Origin: Prevotella sp.
GTDB lineage: Bacteria > Bacteroidota > Bacteroidia > Bacteroidales > Bacteroidaceae
Reading direction: 5' to 3'
NCBI GenBank assembly: GCA_017430675.1
Contig: JAFRMM010000095.1
Location: 1 to 25,296, forward strand
DNA length: 25,296 nucleotides
Program-made: the position numbers and the translations under genes
The notes under the pieces: generated by a model
Databases searched by the model: none
The model's input: only the letters and a program-made list of their open reading frames with translations
What the model was told of the DNA's origin: nothing
Shown here: piece after piece, positions 1 through 5,512 of the stretch
How the letters are laid out: the number at the start of each line of letters is the position of its first letter
How positions within the stretch are numbered: position 1 is the stretch's first letter

Positions 1-336
1 CAGATGGAGTTTCTTACCATTCTCCTTGGCGTATGTATAGGCAGCCTTCACCTGCGGGTTCTCCATGATGAAGCCGTCCTTGCAGGCACGGTTGATCTTC
101 ACCAGGTCCTGATACACGATGCGCCCGGCACCGATATTGAGGTGACCCACCTCAGAGTTACCCATCTGTCCGTCGGGCAATCCGACGTCCTCACCAGAGG
201 CCATCAACTGGGAGTGAGCCGAAGTGGCTGTCAGGAGATCCAGATACGGGGTCGGCGTGTTGAAGATCACGTCACCCTTACCATGCTTACCGATTCCCCA
301 TCCGTCGAGAATCATCAAAAGTGCTTTCTTTGCCAT
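1..336 (-). CDS. gpmI: 2,3-bisphosphoglycerate-independent phosphoglycerate mutase (partial, N-terminal part)
   Basis: Cofactor-independent phosphoglycerate mutase interconverts 3- and 2-phosphoglycerate in glycolysis in the cytoplasm. The 112 residues seen start [14 protein letters not shown], with the metal-binding Asp at residue 11 in the LDGWG motif. They include the MGNSEVGH motif around residues 58-65, where Ser61 would carry the phosphoryl group, followed by LNIGAGR. The ATG at 334-336 gives the usual family N-terminus. The gene runs off the left edge; the family is about 500 residues, so roughly four fifths is missing. A TAnnTTTG-type box lies about 45 bases upstream. Identification is secure from the motifs; only the N-terminal part can be judged. 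Confidence 0.95.
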   Translation of the reverse strand, partial: MAKKALLMILDGWGIGKHGKGDVIFNTPTPYLDLLTATSAHSQLMASGEDVGLPDGQMGNSEVGHLNIGAGRIVYQDLVKINRACKDGFIMENPQVKAAYTYAKENGKKLHL

Positions 337-378
337 TGTCTTATTACTATTTTAAACGTACGTTTCTTCATTCGCCTG

Positions 379-386
379 CAAAATTA
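379..386 (-). promoter_or_regulatory. Putative -7 box for gpmI
   Basis: On the minus strand this reads TAATTTTG, a match to the Bacteroidetes -7 consensus TAnnTTTG, about 45 bases before the gpmI ATG. No clear TTTG -33 element sits at the right distance, so the call rests on one box. The rest of the 337-590 spacer shows no gene. Confidence 0.45.
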
Positions 387-590
387 CAAAAAATCCTGTA
401 CGCAGAGGCTTTGATTTTCAGAGAATAATTATAAAAAAGGTGAAAACACGGACTCCCTGCATCTTTGCGTCCGGTATAATGATTCTCTTTGCAACATCAA
501 CTTAACAAATACGAAGGTCTTTCTCCGCCTTATGATATCATGTGCCATACTGTCCGCCAGCGAGTATAAAGCCAATACCGACTGACAACA

Positions 591-1223
591 TTACTCAGGA
601 AAGTCGATTGTAAGTTCTTCAGTGCCAAGCAGGTTGTAACTCTTGCGGTGGTAGGGCGTGATGCCGTACTGTCGGATGGCCTCGCGGTGCGCCTTCGTGG
701 GGTAGCCCTTGTTCGACAGCCAGTCGTATTGGGGATACTCCTTCGCGAGTCCGTTCATGTAGTCGTCGCGGTAGGTCTTGGCGAGGATTGAGGCGGCGGC
801 TATGGAGAGATATTTGCCGTCGCCCTTGACGATGGTGGTGTGGGGGATGTTGGCTGTAACACCGCCAACCACTGGACGGTAGGGCTTGAAGCGGTTGCCA
901 TCGACGATGATGGCCTCGGGGCGCACCTGGAGTTGGTCGAGCGCACGGTGCATGGCGAGGATGGAGGCGTTGAGGATGTTGATCTTGTCGATCTCCTCGG
1001 GGGTGACGATGCCCACGGCCCATGCGATGGCGTCGCGCTCGATGATCTCACGCAGTTCGTAGCGACGCTTCTCCGTGAGTTGCTTCGAGTCGTTGAGCAG
1101 TTCGTTCTGATAGTCCTCGGGCAGAATCACCGCTGCCGCATACACACTGCCCGCCAGACAACCGCGCCCGGCCTCGTCGCAGCCTGCCTCGACCTTCCCC
1201 TCATAATAATGACTTGCTAGCAT
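591..1223 (-). CDS. rnhB: Ribonuclease HII
   Basis: RNase HII cleaves the RNA strand of RNA-DNA hybrids and starts removal of misincorporated ribonucleotides. The family signature [21 protein letters not shown] is near the N-terminus, with the first catalytic Asp and Glu in CDEAGRG. Further acidic active-site residues lie in IIVDGNRF and in the [10 protein letters not shown] segment. I chose the ATG at 1221-1223, giving 210 residues. The frame stays open six codons further to a GTG at 1241, but the ATG gives the normal family length. The gene stands alone: 254 bases separate its end from the gpmI start, and no promoter with a good TAnnTTTG box was found upstream. Function is secure, the exact start less so. 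Confidence 0.93.
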   Translation of the reverse strand: MLASHYYEGKVEAGCDEAGRGCLAGSVYAAAVILPEDYQNELLNDSKQLTEKRRYELREIIERDAIAWAVGIVTPEEIDKINILNASILAMHRALDQLQVRPEAIIVDGNRFKPYRPVVGGVTANIPHTTIVKGDGKYLSIAAASILAKTYRDDYMNGLAKEYPQYDWLSNKGYPTKAHREAIRQYGITPYHRKSYNLLGTEELTIDFPE

Positions 1224-1326
1224 CTTCTCTTCTCGTGACACACTTACACGATGCTAGAGACGACATTTTTCGTAAAGTCCCAAATGTTTCCGACTATTTC
1301 TATATCTCGACAGCGATTCCATTTTA

Positions 1327-1377
1327 CCTTTCAGCCGAGGCATAACCGACTGACTGTCAGGCAGTCCGGCTGAAAGG
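1327..1377. repeat. 51-bp hairpin repeat, copy A
   Basis: The first 11 bases (CCTTTCAGCCG) and the last 11 (CGGCTGAAAGG) are perfect reverse complements around a 29-base loop that begins AGGC. A second copy with the same arm length, loop length and orientation lies at 2071-2121, on the other side of the hipBA remnant. The loop holds a further short inverted pair, GACTG and CAGTC. No transposase is nearby, so this could be a REP- or MITE-like element; its class is not known to me. Confidence 0.65.
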
Positions 1378-1438
1378 GCTTTCAGAATGACTGGGAGGGC
1401 TTTCGGAACATCTGGGAGGGCTTTCGGAATGATCGGGA
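1376..1438. repeat. 21-bp tandem array, three units
   Basis: Three contiguous 21-base units start at 1376, 1397 and 1418. Each begins GGGCTTTC(A/G)GAA and ends in GGGA. The array starts inside the right arm of the 51-bp hairpin repeat, sharing its last two bases, which suggests it grew out of the hairpin end. Confidence 0.75.
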
Positions 1439-1476
1439 AGCATGGCAGGTATTCCCATGGAACCGAGCGGTAGTAA

Positions 1477-1536
1477 TTTGACAATTGTCAAACGATTGTT
1501 TGACAGTTGTCAGTCGATCGTTTGACAATTGTCAAA
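1477..1536. repeat. Three operator-like palindromes on a 22-bp period
   Basis: Positions 1477-1492 and 1521-1536 are the identical perfect 16-base palindrome TTTGACAATTGTCAAA. A diverged copy, TTTGACAGTTGTCAGT, sits at 1499-1514. The three start exactly 22 bases apart, about two helical turns, so they would face the same side of the DNA. CGAT separates them at each junction except the last. They end 73 bases before the -33 element of the promoter for the HTH gene, which fits a cooperative operator array for that or another regulator. Confidence 0.75.
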
Positions 1537-1609
1537 CTGTCAGTAGATACCTTCTCAGGAACAAAGATGACTGCCACAAGAATGTCCCCTGCAGATTTTT
1601 GAGAAAAAG

Positions 1610-1641
1610 TTTGGTAGTGTGAAGTATTTTTCGTGTCTTTG
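1610..1641 (+). promoter_or_regulatory. Promoter of the hipB-like remnant
   Basis: TTTG at 1610-1613 and TGTCTTTG at 1634-1641 are separated by 20 bases, matching the Bacteroidetes -33/-7 arrangement except for G instead of A in the second position of the -7 box. The ATG of the HTH gene lies 52 bases downstream. The intervening leader holds a near-direct repeat of CATAATATATG. Confidence 0.6.
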
Positions 1642-1692
1642 CACATAATATATGCTGTATTAAATCGCAAAACAAGACTTTACGCATAATAT

Positions 1693-1899
1693 ATGATGCA
1701 GAACAGATACGTATTCGACCCCTATCCACTACAGGTCACCATGCAGCGGTTGGCAGAGAACCTGAAGGCCCGTCGCCTGGAGAAGAAAATCTCCACCAAG
1801 AGCCTGTCGGAGATGAGCGGGGTGCCCGCTTCCAGCATCCAGCGCTTCGAACTGAAACACTCCATATCCTTAGAGTCGTATGTCAAACTGGCTGAGTGA
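1693..1899 (+). pseudogene. HipB-like XRE-family HTH antitoxin, truncated
   Basis: The 68-residue product carries a single Cro/C1-type helix-turn-helix at about residues 18-65, including ENLKARRLEKKISTKSLSEM and VPASSIQRFE. This resembles HipB, the DNA-binding antitoxin of HipA kinases. It stops right after the HTH (VKLAE, then TGA), whereas related proteins continue with AEALG and a C-terminal tail. The other frame picks up a HipA-like fragment at the same point, so an internal deletion probably fused the two genes out of frame. ATG at 1693 or 1696 can start it. It may still make a small DNA-binding protein acting on the palindromes upstream, but as a toxin-antitoxin module it is broken. Confidence 0.6.
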
Positions 1900-2065
1900 C
1901 GGATTCTCCATTTCACCGCTGGAACTCCCGCTGAAGCCAGGCATCATGACGGCCGACCATGTTCCCTTCAACGGGAACTTCGGTGTCTTCGAGGACAGTC
2001 TGCCTGGCGGCTATGGCGAGTATCTGCTCAGGGAAGGCATACGGACAACCGCTCATGACTATTGA
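1880..2065 (+). pseudogene. HipA N-terminal fragment (decayed kinase toxin)
   Basis: Downstream of and overlapping the HTH frame, this 61-codon frame encodes FSISPLELPLKPG and FGVFEDSLPGGYGEYLLRE. These match the N-terminal subdomain of HipA kinases, whose usual motif is F.DSLPDGWG. The residues before it, WLSDG, fit the end of the preceding HipA segment. The HipA kinase core is missing: the frame ends at TAA 2063-2065 after RTTAHDY, and the 51-bp repeat begins five bases later. This is best read as a remnant of hipBA, or of a split hipBST-type locus, deleted on both sides. It is unlikely to be functional. Confidence 0.6.
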
Positions 2066-2070
2066 TAATC

Positions 2071-2121
2071 CCCTTCAGCCGAGGCGCCTGGGCATCAGTG
2101 CGTTAGCATCCGGCTGAAGGG
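2071..2121. repeat. 51-bp hairpin repeat, copy B
   Basis: CCCTTCAGCCG at 2071-2081 and CGGCTGAAGGG at 2111-2121 are perfect reverse complements flanking a 29-base loop that begins AGGC, as in copy A. The arms differ from copy A at one position, and that change is compensated in the partner arm, so the pairing is kept. It lies just after the HipA fragment stop and could also act as a transcription terminator, though only a weak run follows (AAAATTG). Confidence 0.65.
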
Positions 2122-2237
2122 AAAATTGAATTTGATTTCAAAATATCTCACAATGTGTCTGGTCCCCAAGACTACATTCTTTTGCGACAAAGGCACGTAA
2201 AAATATGCAAAAAGTATGGTCTTTAGCAAAAATTTTG

Positions 2238-2245
2238 TAACTTTG
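2238..2245 (+). promoter_or_regulatory. Putative -7 box for the peptide-export operon
   Basis: TAACTTTG matches the Bacteroidetes -7 consensus and is followed by GCACCC, as at several other starts in this window. The first ATG, that of the double-glycine precursor, lies 22 bases downstream. No good TTTG occurs at -33, so the promoter may be weak or activator-dependent. Confidence 0.6.
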
Positions 2246-2267
2246 CACCCACCAATATCATACGACA

Positions 2268-2384
2268 ATGGAAGAAGAAAAGAAACAAGGATCCATGAGA
2301 GAACTGGACGACACGCAGTTGGCCCAGGTAACCGGTGGAATCAAGAACACTACACATACTCACCGATATGACCCAAATCATTAA
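2268..2384 (+). CDS. Double-glycine leader precursor peptide (38 aa)
   Basis: The product has a charged start (MEEEKKQGSM), then RELDDTQLAQVTGG, then a 14-residue tail, IKNTTHTHRYDPNH. Counting back from the Gly-Gly cut site, Leu/Val occupy -12, -7 and -4, the hydrophobic pattern that C39 peptidases recognise in bacteriocin and RiPP leaders. The C39 exporter gene lies 1 kb downstream in the same operon, and the promoter box is just upstream. The mature peptide would be 14 residues with three His, one Asp, and no Cys or Ser. No modification enzyme is encoded nearby. The last 17 bases overlap the STAS gene in another frame, suggesting translational coupling. The peptide's role (bacteriocin, signal, metal binder) is unknown. 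The core could also be a degenerate remnant. Confidence 0.75.
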   Translation: MEEEKKQGSMRELDDTQLAQVTGGIKNTTHTHRYDPNH

Positions 2385-2673
2385 GAAGGATGGCAGGACC
2401 ATCATCAAGACTGGCGAGCGCATCAACACGATGAACGCCGTCCAGTTTGAACGCGACATTGAACCCACCTTGGAGCAGGGAGTAGATATGGAGTTTGACT
2501 GTTCCGACCTGATCTACCTCTCCAGTTCCGGTCTCCGCGTCATGCAGGCAACGATGCGAACCGTCATGATGAACTTGGGCGGGAAGATCAAGATGACCCA
2601 CGTGAAGCCCAATATCTACAAGATACTCGTCATGACCGGTTTTACGCGGCATCTTCAGATTGAGCAAGACTAA
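2368..2673 (+). CDS. STAS-domain protein (anti-sigma factor antagonist-like)
   Basis: This 101-residue single-domain protein matches the STAS fold seen in SpoIIAA-type antagonists and MlaB. After IIKKDGRTIIKTGERINTMNA comes the core strand MEFDCSDLIYLSSSGLRVM. Ser54, just before Gly55, is at the position phosphorylated in SpoIIAA. I chose the ATG at 2368 over an earlier in-frame GTG at 2335, because that GTG falls at the Gly-Gly site of the overlapping precursor and adds residues outside the domain. No anti-sigma kinase or PP2C phosphatase is encoded in the window. Since the gene lies 12 bases before the exporter adaptor gene, a direct role on the ABC transporter, like MlaB on MlaF, is plausible inference. 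Confidence 0.85.
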   Translation: MTQIIKKDGRTIIKTGERINTMNAVQFERDIEPTLEQGVDMEFDCSDLIYLSSSGLRVMQATMRTVMMNLGGKIKMTHVKPNIYKILVMTGFTRHLQIEQD

Positions 2674-2685
2674 CCACACCCTGAC

Positions 2686-3336
2686 ATGACAGATATCTTC
2701 AGCAAAACGGCATTGGAGTCCCTCGACGACCACAGTGAGGCAGAAGAAATGCCGCGCGTAGCCTCGCCCCAACTCACCGTGGTGCTCTGTGCCATGCTGG
2801 CGATGCTCCTGGTGGCCATCTACTGGTGCGCCTTCGGCACCATTAACTATAAGGTGACGGCACAGGGCGTGGTCTTCCCGTTCAAGACAGACCTTCAGAA
2901 CGAGGCCGGCGTACTCGCCCTGCCAAGCGACGGGCAGGAGATGCTCGTCTATGTATCTTTCTACGACCTCCGCAAACTGAAGGTCGGGCAGCAGGTACAG
3001 GTCACACCTGCTGACTTGGACCGTGAAAACTATGGCTATGCCTACGGCAAGATTACAGCCATCGAACATTATCCTACCACACGGGAGGCCGTGGCCAAGC
3101 GCCTCAAGATTGCCCCACTGGCAGCCTTCATACCCCAGGGCGAGGCCGTCTATGAGGTGTCGGTCGTCCTCGACAGACAAGACGGGAAACTGGTTTGGAG
3201 CCGTGAGAAGAGCGAGAGTCTGACCATCTCCACCGGCACACTCTGCAACGTGTATGTCATCACGGAGCGCCAACCCGTATGGCGCGTCATCATCGGAGCC
3301 TTTGACAACAATGTGGAATCGCTGACAGGGCATTGA
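2686..3336 (+). CDS. NHLM-type bacteriocin secretion protein, short HlyD-like adaptor
   Basis: This is a membrane-fusion adaptor for peptide export. It has 216 residues: a cytoplasmic N-terminus, one membrane helix at about 29-50, then a periplasmic region. The segment LVYVSFYDLRKLKVGQQVQV, followed by ENYGYAYGKITAIEHYPTT, resembles the C-terminal beta-barrel part of the NHLM HlyD family. That family is roughly twice this length; the lipoyl and coiled-coil hairpin portion that normally reaches an outer-membrane channel is absent between residues 60 and 80. No TolC-like gene is nearby. The gene follows the STAS gene by 12 bases and precedes the C39 exporter. The shortening appears to be a clean deletion, since both flanking parts are well formed. 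Confidence 0.8.
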   Translation: MTDIFSKTALESLDDHSEAEEMPRVASPQLTVVLCAMLAMLLVAIYWCAFGTINYKVTAQGVVFPFKTDLQNEAGVLALPSDGQEMLVYVSFYDLRKLKVGQQVQVTPADLDRENYGYAYGKITAIEHYPTTREAVAKRLKIAPLAAFIPQGEAVYEVSVVLDRQDGKLVWSREKSESLTISTGTLCNVYVITERQPVWRVIIGAFDNNVESLTGH

Positions 3337-3358
3337 AGATTGAACATTGAAGATTGAA
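3331..3358. repeat. 14-bp perfect tandem duplication at the adaptor/exporter junction
   Basis: CATTGAAGATTGAA occurs twice in tandem (3331-3344 and 3345-3358), followed by a partial third unit, CACTGAGG. The first copy includes the adaptor's last codon and stop (CAT TGA). The array ends eight bases before the ATG of the C39 exporter and so forms its entire ribosome-binding region. Confidence 0.85.
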
Positions 3359-3366
3359 CACTGAGG

Positions 3367-5499
3367 ATGAGCAAAGTAGCGAAGGTACCCATGGTCATGC
3401 AGATGGAGACGGTGGAATGCGGCGCCGCCTGCCTGACAATGGTACTGGCCTACTACGGGAAGTGGCTTTCCTTAGAAGAAGTCCGTCTGGCCTGTAACGT
3501 GTCGAGAGACGGTTCTTCGGCCAAGGATATCATCCACGCTGCACGGAACTATGGTTTAGAGGCCCACGGCTACAGCGCGCCCTACGAGATGCTCGACGGT
3601 CTGCAGCCCGCCATCATCCACTGGAACTTCAAGCACTTCGTCCTGTTCAGAGGTTTCAAGAAGGGGAAAGCCTGTCTCAACGACCCGGAAACAGGACCCG
3701 TGGAAGTGCCGATAGACGAATTCACCAAGACATATACAGGTGTGGTGCTCACCTTCAAGCCCACGGCAACGTTTGAACGTAGCGGTCGGCAGACGAGCAT
3801 CCTCTCCTACGTGAGAAAGAACCTGAAAGGCGCAGGAACAGCCTTCTGGCTGACATTCATCTTCGCTCTTCTGGCAGCGTTCGTCGCCCTGGTGACGCCA
3901 CTCTTCACCCGTATCTTCCTCGACGAGATCCTCTCCGGCCGTAACAGGGACTGGGCCGGCTGGTTCTTTGCCGCCATGCTGATAGTCGCCACGTTCCAGT
4001 TCGTCCTCGTCTATCTGAGAAGCCTGTACGCCAAGCGCATAGCAGGATCACTGGCACTGAAGGGTACCGTAGAGTATCTGCGGCACGTGATGCGCCTGCC
4101 GATGTCGTTCTTTGCCATGCGACAGGTGGGCGAGATCCAACAGCGACAGCACCTGAATGAGACCATCACGCAGACACTGGTTGAAGTGCTGGCCCCACAG
4201 ATGATCAACATCAGTCTGCTGGTGCTCTATCTGGCACTGATGCTGTCCTACTCTGTGGAACTCACTGCCATCGGTGTACTGGCCGCTATCATCAACTTAG
4301 GACTGGTGCAGCATTTTACCAAACGGAACATCAACAATATCCGTTCTATGGAACAGGCAGAGGGGAAATACTTCTCTGCCACTGTGTCGTGCATCGACAA
4401 TATGGAAAGCATCAAGGCCGCCGGAGCAGAAACCGGTTTCTTTGAGTACTGGAGCGGTCTGTGGTCAAGGAAGTTCAATATGGAGGGGAACAGTGCCGAC
4501 TCCCAGATGAGGATCGACCTGCTGCCCATCCTCGTTTCCGGTCTGGTAGATACGACCATATTGATTCTCGGTGCCCTGCTCATCCTAAAGGGCGAGATGA
4601 CCGTTGGTATGCTGTTGGCTTTCCAAGGCTTTATGTCATCATTCCTCTCACCTGTCAACAAGATTGTGAACGCCTCGCAGACCATTGTTGAGATGCGGAG
4701 CCAGATGGAGCGCGTGGAAGACGTGATGAAATATCCGGAAGACCATCGCGACAGCAAAGGCGAACTCGCGGAAGGCAAACTCGACGGTCTGCTGGAGATG
4801 AAGGATGTAACATTCGGTTACTCCTGCCTTCTGCCACCCCTCATCGAGCATTTCAACCTGAGGATAGAGCCCGGACAGTCTGTGGCCCTGGTAGGTACGA
4901 GCGGATGCGGCAAATCGACGCTGGCGAAACTCATCAGCGGACTCTATAAGCCCTGGAGCGGAGAGATCCTGTTCGACGGGCGGCCTATTGAAAGCATCTC
5001 CAATGAGGAACTGACCAATTCCGTGGCCGTCATCGACCAGAACATCGTGCTGTTTGATGACACGGTGGCACAGAATATCCGCATGTGGGACGAATCCATC
5101 GAGGAGTTTACCATGATGATGGCCTGTAGCGACGCGCAGATCCGCGATGACATCATCAGCCGCCCGGAAGGCTTCGCCACAAGGCTTGTCAAGGGCGGAA
5201 AGAACTTCAGCGGTGGCCAGCGGCAGCGCATGGAGATAGCCACAGCCCTCTCACGGGAGCCGTCCATCCTCATCATGGACGAAGCCACCAGTGCCCTCGA
5301 CCCCAAGACGGAAGACGAGGTGATGACTGCCATCCGCATGATGGGTCCCACACAGATCATCATCGCCCACCGGCTTTCCACCATCCGCGACTGTGATGAG
5401 ATCATCGTGATGGACCAAGGCAAGATCCTTCAGCGCGGACGGCATGAGAACCTCATTGCCGTGGAGGGTTTTTATCAGGAACTGATGAAGTTGGAGTAA
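3367..5499 (+). CDS. NHLM-type peptidase/permease/ATPase exporter (C39 peptidase ABC transporter)
   Basis: This 710-residue fused exporter cuts double-glycine leaders and pumps the product across the inner membrane. The N-terminal C39 peptidase domain (about 1-130) shows Gln12, catalytic Cys18 in ECGAACLTMVLAYYG, His90 in HWNFKHFVLF and Asp106 in NDPETG, so the triad is intact. A six-helix ABC membrane domain follows (about 150-430). The ATPase has Walker A GTSGCGKST near 510, signature FSGGQRQRMEIA near 613, Walker B ILIMDEATSALD near 635 and H-loop IIAHRLST near 667. It is the third gene after the precursor, whose leader has the expected recognition pattern. It ends 13 bases before the second ABC gene. 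All catalytic motifs are present, so it is probably active. Confidence 0.95.
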   Translation: MSKVAKVPMVMQMETVECGAACLTMVLAYYGKWLSLEEVRLACNVSRDGSSAKDIIHAARNYGLEAHGYSAPYEMLDGLQPAIIHWNFKHFVLFRGFKKGKACLNDPETGPVEVPIDEFTKTYTGVVLTFKPTATFERSGRQTSILSYVRKNLKGAGTAFWLTFIFALLAAFVALVTPLFTRIFLDEILSGRNRDWAGWFFAAMLIVATFQFVLVYLRSLYAKRIAGSLALKGTVEYLRHVMRLPMSFFAMRQVGEIQQRQHLNETITQTLVEVLAPQMINISLLVLYLALMLSYSVELTAIGVLAAIINLGLVQHFTKRNINNIRSMEQAEGKYFSATVSCIDNMESIKAAGAETGFFEYWSGLWSRKFNMEGNSADSQMRIDLLPILVSGLVDTTILILGALLILKGEMTVGMLLAFQGFMSSFLSPVNKIVNASQTIVEMRSQMERVEDVMKYPEDHRDSKGELAEGKLDGLLEMKDVTFGYSCLLPPLIEHFNLRIEPGQSVALVGTSGCGKSTLAKLISGLYKPWSGEILFDGRPIESISNEELTNSVAVIDQNIVLFDDTVAQNIRMWDESIEEFTMMMACSDAQIRDDIISRPEGFATRLVKGGKNFSGGQRQRMEIATALSREPSILIMDEATSALDPKTEDEVMTAIRMMGPTQIIIAHRLSTIRDCDEIIVMDQGKILQRGRHENLIAVEGFYQELMKLE

Positions 5500-5512
5500 G
5501 GAGAAAAAGATC

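Larger units (their letters stand above)
1224..1692. other. Gene-free repeat-rich spacer between rnhB and the hipBA remnant
   Basis: This stretch of about 470 bases has no credible gene on either strand. It holds, in order, a 51-bp hairpin element (1327-1377), a 21-bp tandem array of three units (1376-1438), three 16-bp palindromes on a 22-bp period (1477-1536) and a promoter (1610-1641). A 76-codon minus-strand reading frame spans the 21-bp array, but its 7-residue periodicity simply mirrors the array and no family is recognisable. Confidence 0.7.

Noticed and set aside
1254..1484. A 76-codon minus-strand frame over the hairpin and 21-bp array
   Set aside because: Its only pattern (KALP every seven residues) is the translated array; there is no promoter box or family match.
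1327..1542. CRISPR array in the repeat-rich spacer
   Set aside because: Units are contiguous or separated by fixed similar bases, there are no unique spacers, and no cas genes are nearby.
2335..2673. Longer STAS start at GTG 2335
   Set aside because: The added 11 residues lie over the Gly-Gly region of the precursor and do not belong to the STAS domain; the ATG at 2368 fits the domain start.
2350..3333. A 327-codon open frame on the minus strand opposite the STAS and adaptor genes
   Set aside because: It is antisense to two genes with clear family motifs and shows no recognisable domain; high-GC codon bias on the plus strand opens it.
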